64,000 bases of DNA from Natronococcus sp. A-GB7. GTDB lineage: Archaea; Halobacteriota; Halobacteria; Halobacteriales; Natrialbaceae. How positions within the stretch are numbered: the first letter of the stretch is position 1; the number at the start of each line of letters is the position of its first letter. Below, piece after piece: positions 40,681 to 49,264 of the stretch. The stretch is taken from the NCBI RefSeq assembly GCF_029688865.1, contig NZ_JARUKV010000013.1, positions 1 to 64,000 on the forward strand. Reading direction: 5' to 3'. A model generated the notes under the pieces. That model made no database searches and was not told where the DNA came from. It was given only the letters and a program-made list of their open reading frames with translations. The translations under genes were made by a program, and so were the position numbers.

Positions 40681-41769
40681 ATGAGTAGCTCCGAAGTGCT
40701 GATCGTCGGCTCGAACAACAAACCGACGGGCGGGATCCCCCGCTACATCCCCGAACAGCTCCGACACCTGCCCGAGGACGTCGAGGGCCGGGTGTACGAC
40801 ATCGGTGCCGCGGACGGAGCCGGGGCGTCGTGGTTCGTCACCGCGCTGTGTCTCGCCCTAGCCGACGCACTCGCGTTTCCGTTCCAGCGGCGTCCCGACG
40901 TCGTCCACGTCCACACCTCACAGCGACTCTCGTTCTACCGGGCGTCCGCGTACGTACTGTTCGCGAGGTACGTCTGGCGGGTTCCGGTCCTGTTGCACAT
41001 CCACGGCTCGTCGTTCGACGAGTTCGTCGCCACGGAGTCGGTACCCGTGCGCACGCTGCAGCGGCTCGTCTACGACGCGAGCTCGGAGATCGTCGTCCTC
41101 TCCGAGTACTGGAAGCGACAGCTCGAGCCCCACGCCGACCGGGAGAAAATCATCGTCCTCCCGAACGCGGTGAACCCGGCAGACTACGAGCCGCGGTACG
41201 ACGCGGAGCCACCCCACCTGGTCTTCGTCTCGAACCTCATCGAGCGAAAGGGCGTACTCGAGTTGATCGACGCCCTCGAGACGGTGCTCGACGACGGTCC
41301 GGAGATCCGCGTCAGTATCGCGGGGAAGGGGCCGCTCTCGCCGGCGGTCGAACGGCTGGCCGATCGTCACGACTCGGTGACGTCCCTCGGCTACGTCAGC
41401 GAGGATCGGAAGCGCGAACTCCTCGAGGAGGGGTCGATCTACGTCCTGCCGGCCCACGCCGAGGGGCTCCCGATCGCGATCCTCGAGGCGATGGCCGGCG
41501 GGAACGCGATCGTATCGACGACGGTCGGCAGTATTCCGGAGGTGATCGGCGACGAGAACGGTCGGCTGCTGTCGCCGGGCGACGAGCGGGCGCTCGCACG
41601 CCGACTCGAAGAGCTGGCGAAAGATCCCGAAACCGTCAGAGCGATGGGGCGGCGAAACCGCCGGTTCGTCGAGGAGCGGTACTGCTGGGACGTCGTGGTC
41701 ACCCGACTCGTGGACCGATACGAACGGCTCGCCGACCCTGGCCCCGACGGACAGACGACGCGGGTTTAG
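40681..41769 (+). CDS. Glycosyltransferase family 4
   Basis: The protein is 362 residues from ATG 40681, with a GT-B fold. The N-terminal motif NNKPTGGIPRY binds the acceptor side; VVHVHTSQRLSFYRASAY and LLHIHGSSFDEFV follow, then the hinge LVFVSNLIERKGVLELIDAL and the donor-binding EAMAGGNAIVSTTVGSIPEV with the conserved Glu. It transfers a sugar from an NDP donor to a growing lipid-linked glycan at the cytoplasmic face. It meets the convergent deacetylase gene with a 4-nt overlap. Confidence 0.9.
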   Translation: MSSSEVLIVGSNNKPTGGIPRYIPEQLRHLPEDVEGRVYDIGAADGAGASWFVTALCLALADALAFPFQRRPDVVHVHTSQRLSFYRASAYVLFARYVWRVPVLLHIHGSSFDEFVATESVPVRTLQRLVYDASSEIVVLSEYWKRQLEPHADREKIIVLPNAVNPADYEPRYDAEPPHLVFVSNLIERKGVLELIDALETVLDDGPEIRVSIAGKGPLSPAVERLADRHDSVTSLGYVSEDRKRELLEEGSIYVLPAHAEGLPIAILEAMAGGNAIVSTTVGSIPEVIGDENGRLLSPGDERALARRLEELAKDPETVRAMGRRNRRFVEERYCWDVVVTRLVDRYERLADPGPDGQTTRV

Positions 41770-42728
41770 CGGTCCCCGTAGGCGTCGTAGATCCCGTTCA
41801 TCGTCGTCAGCTCGTACCCGCGAGAGACGAGCGTCGAGAGGTTCCGTTCGAGGATCGCCGTGGATCGCTCGAGGTTCCGTTTCATGATCCAGCGTTTGGG
41901 CGCGGCGAGCTTATCGTGCGATGCGGTTCGGTACAGATCCTGCAGGTGGACGTTGTAGACGACCACGTTCGGGAGCGGCGAGACGCCGAGATACGACGAC
42001 AGCGGCCGACCGAAGAGCTTGAAGTAGCTCTGTGATACCGGGATCCTGATCCCCCGGTGGACGCCGAGGGGAATCTCGAGCAGCGACGACGCGGTGCTCG
42101 GCGTGTACGGTTCGGTCGGCGCGGTCAGGTTGTTGTACACGCCCGGTCGGTACGACGGGAACACGCTCGAGTCGAATTTGAAGCCGAGCCGTTCCAGCAC
42201 GCGGAACCCGTCCGGATCGATGTTTCCCTGCTGGGCGCGGTACCCGACGGGATCCGTGCCGAAGTGGTTCCGATAGGCCCGCATCCCTCTTCGAACCTCC
42301 TCCTCGAAGTCGAACTCGTTGCTGACGTCGTGTTGGTACGTGTGGAGGTGAAACTCCGTCCCCAGCGCCGACCGCAGTTGCTCGACCTTCTCGGGGTATG
42401 CCTCGAGCGTCTTGCCGACGACGAACGCGGTGAGCGGGACGCCGAGCCCGTCGATCAGTTCGACGAAGTCGTCGAGGTACTCGAGGGTGAGGTGATCGTA
42501 CCGCGGGTCGTCGAAGTACCAGTCGTCCTCGAGGTCGATCGTGAGGCAGGCGAGGCGGTCGTCGGGTCCGAACGGGCGGTCGGGCTCGCCCCTCGCCGTC
42601 GGGGGTTCTAGTTGCGGCTCGGGAGCGAACGCGTCGTCACCGATCGTCGGGGATCGGGAGGCGGACTCGGCTTCGGCACGCGCGTTCGGAGGATGGGCGT
42701 GACCCCCACTCTGGGCGTCTTTACTCAC
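41766..42728 (-). CDS. Polysaccharide deacetylase (NodB-like)
   Basis: The 320-residue protein has a disordered acidic N-terminus of about 50 residues, then the NodB barrel: LACLTIDLEDDWYF (metal-binding Asp/Glu in place of the usual TFDDG), EFHLHTYQHD (HxxxH metal ligands), PVGYRAQQGNID (RxxxG motif) and a C-terminal VVVYNVHLQDL. It removes N- or O-acetyl groups from a glycan. The start overlaps the GT2 gene stop by 8 nt, so it is the third gene of the leftward operon 45185-41766. Confidence 0.85.
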   Translation of the reverse strand: MSKDAQSGGHAHPPNARAEAESASRSPTIGDDAFAPEPQLEPPTARGEPDRPFGPDDRLACLTIDLEDDWYFDDPRYDHLTLEYLDDFVELIDGLGVPLTAFVVGKTLEAYPEKVEQLRSALGTEFHLHTYQHDVSNEFDFEEEVRRGMRAYRNHFGTDPVGYRAQQGNIDPDGFRVLERLGFKFDSSVFPSYRPGVYNNLTAPTEPYTPSTASSLLEIPLGVHRGIRIPVSQSYFKLFGRPLSSYLGVSPLPNVVVYNVHLQDLYRTASHDKLAAPKRWIMKRNLERSTAILERNLSTLVSRGYELTTMNGIYDAYGDR

Positions 42729-43866
42729 GGATCTGCACCTCCGCGTGCTCGTTTACCTGCATGTCGAACAGCATCGCGAACATGAGGAACATACTCCCCA
42801 TAATGAACAGCATCGAACTGAGCGACGCCCGGACGAACAGCCCGTTGTCGAGCAGGAGGTAGCCGACGATCGTCCACAGGCCGCCAGCGATCCCGAACGC
42901 TGCCGTGAGGGCTCCGAACAGGTAAAACAGCGCGAGCGGGTGAAAGTCGAGCACGAGGTACTTCACCTTCAGCCGCCAGAGGAAGTTCCGGAGCAGCATT
43001 CCAGAGACCCGTCGGATGTACGTCGTGTAGCTGATCGACGACTGCTCCTCGCCGTACTTCGCGGGAATCGCGACGTCGGCGACGCGCATCCCCTTCGCGT
43101 TCAGCTTCACGAGCAGATCGTTGCAGTAGCCGTAGTACTCGTACATCTCCTCGATCCCGCTGTTCGCCAGCGCGTAGTGTGAGATCGCGGTGTACCCGTT
43201 CTGGGGGTCCATCGTCTTCCAGTACCCGCTGGCGATCTTCGTCAGCAGCGTGAGTATCGAGTTACCGAAAAACCGAAACCCCGGCATGTCGGCGCGGTAC
43301 TCCCGGTAGAGGAGCCTGTTCCCTTTCGCGTAGTCGGCTTCGTCGTCGACGAGCGGATCGAGGAGCTTCGGAAGCTGGGAGAGGTCCATCTGTCCGTCGC
43401 CGTCGACCGTGGAAACGATATCGACCGCCTCCTCGAGCGCGGCCAGGTATCCCGTCTTGATCGCGCCGCCGGCGCCCAGGTTCTCGCGGTGTCGGATCGG
43501 GACGACCCGCCCGACTGGCGATCCGATCTCCGCGCGCTCGAGCAGGAGGTCGTTCGGATCGTCGGGCGGCACGAACTCGGCGCCGAACAGGCCGGCGTCC
43601 CCGCCGCCGTCCGCGATGGTTCCCGATCCGTCGGCGGCGGCGGGCCCGTCGGCGTCGAGCGCTGTTTCGGTCGCGACGGCCGACGGACGCTCCGTCGCGT
43701 CCTCTCGGCCGGCCTCGAGGATCTCGGCCCAGGTTCCGTCGGACGAGCAGTCGTCGACGACGTAGAGTCGATCAACGTACTGTGGCATCTCACGGATGAC
43801 ATCGCCGACGAACCCCGCTTCGTTGTACGCCGGGACGACGACCCCGACGGTGTGGTCGCGGTACAT
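42721..43866 (-). CDS. Glycosyltransferase family 2 (dolichyl-phosphate sugar synthase-like)
   Basis: The product is 381 residues. The GT-A motifs are VGVVVPAYNEAGFVGDVIRE, YVVDDCSSDGTW, RHRENLGAGGAIKTGYLAAL and STVDGDGQMDLSQLPKL, with EEQSSISYTTY and two C-terminal helices (LFYLFGALTAAFGIAGGL and ASLSSMLFIMGSMFLMFAML). The DPM1/DPG-type layout with C-terminal membrane helices suggests transfer of a sugar to a dolichyl-phosphate carrier. An insert of about 60 acidic Ala/Gly-rich residues after the DDCSSDG motif is unusual. TGATG overlap with the dehydrogenase gene fixes the start. Confidence 0.87.
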   Translation of the reverse strand: MYRDHTVGVVVPAYNEAGFVGDVIREMPQYVDRLYVVDDCSSDGTWAEILEAGREDATERPSAVATETALDADGPAAADGSGTIADGGGDAGLFGAEFVPPDDPNDLLLERAEIGSPVGRVVPIRHRENLGAGGAIKTGYLAALEEAVDIVSTVDGDGQMDLSQLPKLLDPLVDDEADYAKGNRLLYREYRADMPGFRFFGNSILTLLTKIASGYWKTMDPQNGYTAISHYALANSGIEEMYEYYGYCNDLLVKLNAKGMRVADVAIPAKYGEEQSSISYTTYIRRVSGMLLRNFLWRLKVKYLVLDFHPLALFYLFGALTAAFGIAGGLWTIVGYLLLDNGLFVRASLSSMLFIMGSMFLMFAMLFDMQVNEHAEVQIRE

Positions 43867-45185
43867 CAGAGCCTCCGGTAGATGACGTCGCGTCCGCGAA
43901 CTCGGTCCTCGAACGTTCCGTCGACGTCGATCACGACCGGAACGGAGCCGTTCCCGCCGCCCAGCTCGTCGAGTTGCAGCCGGGAGAACGCGCTGTGGGG
44001 CGTTCCGACGACGTAGCCGTCGAACCCTCGAAGGGAGAGTTCGGACTGAACCTCGAGTTCGAGTTCGGCGCGTATCGTCTCGTCGTCGGCGCAGGGATCG
44101 AAGCCGACGACGTCGATCCCGTACTCCCGGAGCGTCTCGACGACGCCGCCGATGGCCGACGTCCGCACGTCGTTGACGTCCGGTTTGTACGTCAACCCTA
44201 GTACTAGCACGCGACTCTCGGCGAGGACGTTTCTGGCCTCGTTCAGGGCCTTTATCGTCAGCTCCGCGACGTGCTTGGGGACGTACTCGTTGACCGCTCG
44301 AGCCTTCTCGATCAGTTCGGGCTGAAACCCGTTTCGCTCGGACTCGAAGATGAGGTAGAACGGGTCGACCGGGATGCAGTGACCGCCGACGAGTCCCGGC
44401 CGGTACTCGTGGAAGTTCCACTTCGTCCCCGCCGCCTCGAGCACCGCCTGCGTATCGACGCCGATGTGATCGCACGTGACGGCGAGTTCGTTCATCAGCG
44501 CGATGTTGATATCGCGCTGGGTGTTCTCGACGCACTTCGCGGTCTCGGCGACCTCGATCGATGGAGCGAGGTGGACGCCCGCGTCGACGATCGACTCGTA
44601 CAGTACGGCCAGTTCCGCCGCCGTCTCACCGGTGAGTCCGCTGACGATCTTGACGACGTTGCGCAGGCCGTGTCGGTCGTCGCCCGGAACCGTTCGCTCG
44701 GGCGAGTAACCGACACCGAACTCCTCGCCGGCGGTCAGCCCCGACGTTCGCTCGAGTGCGGGAACGAACACCTCGTTGGTCGCACCGGGATACACGGTCG
44801 ACTCGAGGACCACGGTCGTTCCCGGCCGCAGCCCCGTGCCGATACTATCGCCGGCCCGTTCGACCAGTCGAAGGTCGGGCGTCTCGAGGTCGTCGACCGG
44901 TGTCGGGACGGCGACGATGACGTAGTCGGACGACGCGACGGGAGTCGGTTCGGTGACGAAGTCGATGCCGCTCGCTGCGATCGCGTCGTCGCCGACGTCG
45001 CCAGTCGGATCGATTCCCGCCTCCAGCGTCGCGATCTTGCTCGAGTCGACGTCGATTCCCCGGACGGTGTAGCCCGCATCGTCGAAGGCGTGTGCCAGCG
45101 GCAGACCGACGTACCCGAGTCCGACCACGGAGACGGAGACCGACCGTCTCGATAACTGTCGTTGCTTGTAGTTGCGTTCGCTCAT
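43866..45185 (-). CDS. Nucleotide-sugar dehydrogenase (UDP-GlcNAc/ManNAc 6-dehydrogenase type)
   Basis: The protein is 439 residues from ATG 45185. The NAD-binding motif is VSVVGLGYVGLPLAHAF; STVYPGATNEVF, GYSPERTVPGD and AETAKCVENTQRDINIALMN follow; the catalytic Cys is in GLVGGHCIPVDPFYL; and LGLTYKPDVNDVRTSAI belongs to the C-terminal domain. This pattern is nearer WecC/VipA than glucose 6-dehydrogenases. Product: UDP-hexuronic acid for the acidic surface glycan. A TATA-like box near 45270 (minus strand) places the start at 45185 rather than 45257. Confidence 0.9.
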   Translation of the reverse strand: MSERNYKQRQLSRRSVSVSVVGLGYVGLPLAHAFDDAGYTVRGIDVDSSKIATLEAGIDPTGDVGDDAIAASGIDFVTEPTPVASSDYVIVAVPTPVDDLETPDLRLVERAGDSIGTGLRPGTTVVLESTVYPGATNEVFVPALERTSGLTAGEEFGVGYSPERTVPGDDRHGLRNVVKIVSGLTGETAAELAVLYESIVDAGVHLAPSIEVAETAKCVENTQRDINIALMNELAVTCDHIGVDTQAVLEAAGTKWNFHEYRPGLVGGHCIPVDPFYLIFESERNGFQPELIEKARAVNEYVPKHVAELTIKALNEARNVLAESRVLVLGLTYKPDVNDVRTSAIGGVVETLREYGIDVVGFDPCADDETIRAELELEVQSELSLRGFDGYVVGTPHSAFSRLQLDELGGGNGSVPVVIDVDGTFEDRVRGRDVIYRRL

Positions 45186-45441
45186 GTCTCGGAGTGGTCT
45201 CGTTCGCTTCACCTCGGCGCGGGTGGGACGGACCCCCCTCGTCTCTCCTCCGACCACCGGTGCCGATTAATAAGTGTCGGACTAGCGAACGAGCGAGCGA
45301 CACCCTAGAACCGCCGTTAACGGGCGAAGCTGACGAGTCGAGTTCCGCGTTCGAAACGGCAAGGGCGAGGAGGGACATCGTGATCCTAGTCGACGCCGCG
45401 GCCACAAGGGTTTACACCCTCGGGAGCGCCTGGACAGGGTG
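45186..45441. promoter_or_regulatory. Divergent promoter region with CTAGs
   Basis: This 256-bp region holds a leftward TATA-like ATTAATAAG (about 45266-45274) and a rightward TTTACACCCTCGGG (45411-45424) matching the promoter at 14328. CTAG occurs at 45282, 45305 and 45386. No gene is visible. Confidence 0.5.
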
Positions 45442-45744
45442 ATGCCGACGCAGCGACGGATACGGTTCGTCCACGGTCAGTGTGGGTGGATGCTAGCCAC
45501 GGTGCTCGTCCTCGTTTCGATCGACGCGCTCACCTACGAGCTGTTCTTTATCCTCGCGCTGATCGGTCTGCTGACGATCACGGTACTGACCGCACCGTTT
45601 GCCGTCGTACCAGACTGGCGTCGTCGGCTTCGGTGGATCGTCGCTGTCGGTGGGGGTGTCTTTATCGCGATCGTCGTTTACCGACTCGTCAGGATCGTCT
45701 CACCGGTCGTCGGGATCATCTCACCGGAGGTGTTTCCGTGGTGA
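45442..45744 (+). CDS. Small membrane protein, first gene of DUF4350/MoxR locus 2
   Basis: The product is 100 residues from ATG 45442 (GTG 45439 possible). The basic N-terminus MPTQRRIRFVHGQCGWML and three hydrophobic stretches match the paralog at 14359-14631. The stop overlaps GTG of the next gene. The promoter lies at the distance expected for a leaderless start. Confidence 0.7.
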   Translation: MPTQRRIRFVHGQCGWMLATVLVLVSIDALTYELFFILALIGLLTITVLTAPFAVVPDWRRRLRWIVAVGGGVFIAIVVYRLVRIVSPVVGIISPEVFPW

Positions 45745-46859
45745 CCGCCGACGGGGGAACCGACGAAAACGACCTCTCCCGGCTCTGGATCCGCGCTCGC
45801 CGTCACTGGGCGATCGCTCTCGTGGGCGGGCTTGCGGTGAGTCTCCTCCTGGTCGTGATCGTCGCCGGTATGACGTCGACCGCGGCGTTCGAACCGTACA
45901 ATCCAGACTGGGACGGAACGAGCGAGTTCCGTACCGACGTCGACGCCGATCCGAACGTCGACGCGGAGATCGTCACGGACACGAACCAGTACGACGTGAC
46001 CGATCCCCACGAAACGGTCGCGTTCGTTATCGCGCCCGAGGCGCCGTACACCGGGGCGGACGCCGACCGGGTTCGGACGTTCGTCGAGCGCGGCGGGACG
46101 CTCGTCGTGCTCGAGGACGCCGACGGGTACGGCGGCGACCTGCTCGAGCGGACGGGTGCAGAGGCGCGTCTGGGCGATCGGTTCGTGCTCGACGAACGCG
46201 AGCGCGTTCGTGGGCCGGCGATGCCGATCGCGTCCGAAACAGCGACACACGCCCTGACCGACGACGTGGATCAGCTGGTGTTGTACCACGCGACGACCGT
46301 TGAACCGAACGGCGCAACGGTGCTCGTCGGGACGAGCGAGTACAGCTACCTCGGCGAGAACGCGACCGCCGTCCCCAGCGAGGGAACCGAACTCGAGTCC
46401 CACCCGGTCGCGACGACCGAGTCGGTCGGCGACGGGACCGTCGTCGCGATCGCCGACCCGAGTGTGGCGACGAACGCGATGTACGGCCAACCGGACAACG
46501 CACAGTTCCTCGCGAACCAGTACGCCGGGGCAGACCGCGTCGTCTTCGATCGGAGCCACGGCCCGGAACCACCGCCGATCACGGCTGCCGTGCTGGCGAT
46601 TCGCACGTCGCCGGAACTCCAGTTCCTCGTCGGCTCGGTCGGGATCGCCGCCGTCGTCGCGGCGCCTCGCGTCGCCGCGGCGCTGAGCGGCTCCGGGCGT
46701 CGGTCGGACGCCGCGGGCGTCGAGGGCGACGATCGCCAGATCCTGTCCGACGAGGACCTCGTCGCGGCCGTCTGTCGCCGGCACCCCGACTGGGACCCCG
46801 ACCGCGTCAGAACCATGATAACGTCACACAACCGAGACCAGGAGAGAACCTACCGATGA
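45741..46859 (+). CDS. DUF4350 domain protein
   Basis: The product is 372 residues from GTG 45741 (GTGA overlap with the preceding stop). It has an N-terminal helix, ALVGGLAVSLLLVVIVAGMT, then the extracytoplasmic DUF4350 domain (FEPYNPDWDGTSEFRTDVDA, FVERGGTLVVLEDADGYGG, RVRGPAMPIASETATHALTD). A second helix (LQFLVGSVGIAAVVAAPRVA) and a short cytoplasmic tail (DEDLVAAVCRRHPDWDPDRV) are absent from the paralog at 14628. The stop overlaps MoxR's ATG (ATGA). Confidence 0.82.
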   Translation: MTADGGTDENDLSRLWIRARRHWAIALVGGLAVSLLLVVIVAGMTSTAAFEPYNPDWDGTSEFRTDVDADPNVDAEIVTDTNQYDVTDPHETVAFVIAPEAPYTGADADRVRTFVERGGTLVVLEDADGYGGDLLERTGAEARLGDRFVLDERERVRGPAMPIASETATHALTDDVDQLVLYHATTVEPNGATVLVGTSEYSYLGENATAVPSEGTELESHPVATTESVGDGTVVAIADPSVATNAMYGQPDNAQFLANQYAGADRVVFDRSHGPEPPPITAAVLAIRTSPELQFLVGSVGIAAVVAAPRVAAALSGSGRRSDAAGVEGDDRQILSDEDLVAAVCRRHPDWDPDRVRTMITSHNRDQERTYR

Positions 46860-47860
46860 GCGAGCAATACCACGACGAAGGCACGACGGCACAGACACTC
46901 GCGGACGATATCACCGCGGAAGTGAGTCAGGTGGTGGTCGGCACCGAATCGGCGACCGAGCTCCTGATCATCGGGCTGTTGACCCGGGGACACGTTCTTC
47001 TCGAGGGAATTCCGGGGATCGCGAAGACGACGCTCGCGACCAGCGTCGCGCGGGCGGTCGGACTCGAGTACAGTCGGGCACAGATGACGCCGGATACGCT
47101 CCCGGCTGACATCACCGGAACCCGTATCTACCGTGAACGGACAGGCGAGTTCGACCTCCACCGCGGGCCGATATTCACGAACGTCCTGCTGGTCGACGAG
47201 ATCAACCGCGCGACGCCGAACACCCAGAGCGCGCTGCTCGAGGCGATGCAAGAGGCCCAGGTCAGCATCGAGGGCGAGACGTTGCCGCTCCCGGATCCGT
47301 TTCTCGTGCTCGCGACCCAGAACCCAATCGAGACGGACGGCGTCTTCGAGCTCCCCGAGGGCCAGCGGGATCGGTTTCAGCTCAAGCTCAGACTCGAGCT
47401 TCCCGAACGACGGGTCGAGGCGGAGATCCTCGACCGGTTCAACGCCGACCCACAGCACGGACCGCGAACGATCGAGCAGGTGGTTTCGGTGGCCGACGTC
47501 CGCGCCGCACGAGCCGGCGTCGCGAAGGTGTACGTCGCACCGGGAGTCCGCGACTACATCCTCGATCTCGTCGCGGAAATCCGTTCACACGCGGCCGTTG
47601 CTCACGGGACGTCGACGCGAGCGAGCATCGCGTTTCTCAACGCTGCAAAGGCCCGGGCGGCGATTCACGGACGAACGTACGTCGTTCCCGACGACGTCAA
47701 GGCCCTGGCCGAGCCCGTTCTCGCACACCGGCTCGTTCTCGACGTCGACGCCGAGCTGAGCGGAACCGAGCCGGTCGATGTCGTCGGCGACGCGCTGGAG
47801 CGGACGGAGGTTCCGGACACGAACGGGACCGAGTGGGCGCTCGCCGCGAAGGAAGACTGA
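46856..47860 (+). CDS. MoxR-family AAA+ ATPase
   Basis: The 334-residue protein has Walker A EGIPGIAKTTLATSVARAVG, the pore/MoxR segment DTLPADITGTRIY, Walker B NVLLVDEINRATPNTQSALL, LVLATQNPIETDGVFELPEG (sensor 1), DRFQLKLRLELP (Arg finger) and the C-terminal lid ASIAFLNAAKARAAIHGRTY. MoxR ATPases act as chaperones that load cofactors or assemble complexes with DUF58/VWA partners; the DUF58 partner is encoded at 49261-50739. Coupled to DUF4350 by ATGA. Confidence 0.92.
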   Translation: MSEQYHDEGTTAQTLADDITAEVSQVVVGTESATELLIIGLLTRGHVLLEGIPGIAKTTLATSVARAVGLEYSRAQMTPDTLPADITGTRIYRERTGEFDLHRGPIFTNVLLVDEINRATPNTQSALLEAMQEAQVSIEGETLPLPDPFLVLATQNPIETDGVFELPEGQRDRFQLKLRLELPERRVEAEILDRFNADPQHGPRTIEQVVSVADVRAARAGVAKVYVAPGVRDYILDLVAEIRSHAAVAHGTSTRASIAFLNAAKARAAIHGRTYVVPDDVKALAEPVLAHRLVLDVDAELSGTEPVDVVGDALERTEVPDTNGTEWALAAKED

Positions 47861-47876
47861 CGACGGAGTCGATCGG

Positions 47877-48755
47877 CTACTCGAGCGAGTACCGACACGT
47901 AACCAGCCACGTCGCGCGGTCGTCGCCCGGAACCGCGTCGACGCTCACGGGTTCTCCGAGTCCGACGGCGATCCCGACCGCGAGAAACGAGGCGACCGGG
48001 TTGTCGAACCGATCGACGTCGCCGAAGGCGGCGCCGGTGATCGCGACCGTGATTCGTCCGTCGGTGGCGTCGACGTCGGCGGCGGCGCTCGTGGCGAGTT
48101 CGAACACCTCGACGAGGCCGTCACAGAGCTGCGAGGCGACTCCGCCCGGGGTTTCGGCGACGGGTGTGGTTCGCATCCGATCGAACTCCCGATAGAGTGA
48201 CATCCCGGTCGGTTCGAGCAGGAGGCCCCGTTCGTCACCGTCGACGACGATCGGTCCGGAGTCGGGCGACGGGAGCCGGTACTCGCGGAGCAACGGAACG
48301 AACAGGCGAGCCGATCGGGGCCGGTCCTCGGGAACGGGAACGTAGACCGCGTCGGCGTGCAGGCCCAGGTCCGCCCCGATCGCGGCCATGTTCGACGCCA
48401 GGGCCGCGTACACTCGCTCGCCGACTGCCGCTGAGACGACCCGTTCGGGTGTGAGGTAGTAGATCGACACGCCCGCGAAGATCCCGATCCCGCCGAGGAC
48501 GAGGAACACCGCCCGTTCGGCCGGGAGGACGAGCCCGGCGAGCAATGCCAGGACGCCGATCCCACTCAGGGAGAGCGCAGTTCGGCGGTACTTACTCCGG
48601 TGTACTCGCGCGTACTCCGTCCGAAGCGCACTGTTCTCTGCCTCGAGCACTGCGATCCTGGCCGCGAGGTCACCAGCGTGCGAGGAGGCTCCTTTCTCCG
48701 CCGTTTCGATAGTCGGTGTCGTCTCGGTCGCGTCGTCGTGTCTCTGTGTCGTCAT
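47877..48755 (-). CDS. Membrane protein of DUF4350/MoxR locus 2 (paralog of 19079-19951)
   Basis: The product is 292 residues from ATG 48755. An N-terminal coiled coil (DLAARIAVLEAENSALRTEY) precedes two hydrophobic helices (ALSLSGIGVLALLAGLVL and FLVLGGIGIFAGVSIYYL), then a soluble domain ending in DRFDNPVASFLAVGIAVGLG and WLVTCRYSLE. Last gene of the leftward part of the locus, 2 nt after the 168-residue membrane protein. Function unknown. Confidence 0.72.
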   Translation of the reverse strand: MTTQRHDDATETTPTIETAEKGASSHAGDLAARIAVLEAENSALRTEYARVHRSKYRRTALSLSGIGVLALLAGLVLPAERAVFLVLGGIGIFAGVSIYYLTPERVVSAAVGERVYAALASNMAAIGADLGLHADAVYVPVPEDRPRSARLFVPLLREYRLPSPDSGPIVVDGDERGLLLEPTGMSLYREFDRMRTTPVAETPGGVASQLCDGLVEVFELATSAAADVDATDGRITVAITGAAFGDVDRFDNPVASFLAVGIAVGLGEPVSVDAVPGDDRATWLVTCRYSLE

Positions 48756-48757
48756 GG

Positions 48758-49264
48758 CTATCTCGTTGCGCTCGCGTCTTCGGTTTCGCTCGACTGCTCG
48801 ATACCGTCGCCCACCTCGAGGCAGGCGACCCCGTGGAGAACGTATCCGACCAGTCCGATCCCACCGAGAATCGCGGCGGCGGTGAGCCAAACCCGTCCTC
48901 GGGTAGCCCCGACCGACGCCAGCCCGCCGAACGCGAGCGACGCGAACACGCTCATCGCGATCACGCGCGCCGAACCGCCCCAGGTGACGGTCGTCGAAAC
49001 GACGAGGATACCCAGGAGAACGGCGACGCCGACGACCGCCGGTTCGAACTCCGGGACGAGGACGACGAGACAGATCGTCGCCGCGGCGACGGCGTACGGC
49101 ACGTCCGAGACGTACCAGACGCCGGCCACGAGGATCCCGAGTCCGACCCCGACCGCACCTCCGACGAGGCCGAACGCGGCGACCAACGCGGCGACGACGG
49201 TCGCCTCGAGCCAGCGCCGTCGGAGCGGGCGTCGATTCCGAATCGACTCTCGAACGGCGATCAC
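48758..49264 (-). CDS. Membrane protein, DUF4350/MoxR locus 2
   Basis: The product is 168 residues with five or six transmembrane helices (WLEATVVAALVAAFGLVGGA, VGLGILVAGVWYVSDVPYAV, VVLLGILVVSTTVTW-type segments). Its ATG overlaps the stop of the DUF58 gene by four nt. No family beyond 'haloarchaeal membrane protein next to DUF58' can be stated. No paralog is present at locus 1. Confidence 0.65.
   Translation of the reverse strand: MIAVRESIRNRRPLRRRWLEATVVAALVAAFGLVGGAVGVGLGILVAGVWYVSDVPYAVAAATICLVVLVPEFEPAVVGVAVLLGILVVSTTVTWGGSARVIAMSVFASLAFGGLASVGATRGRVWLTAAAILGGIGLVGYVLHGVACLEVGDGIEQSSETEDASATR

Noticed and set aside
38725-40767. 680-codon frame on the minus strand
   Set aside because: Shadow of the membrane-protein gene 38718-40514; basic, low-complexity composition without domains.
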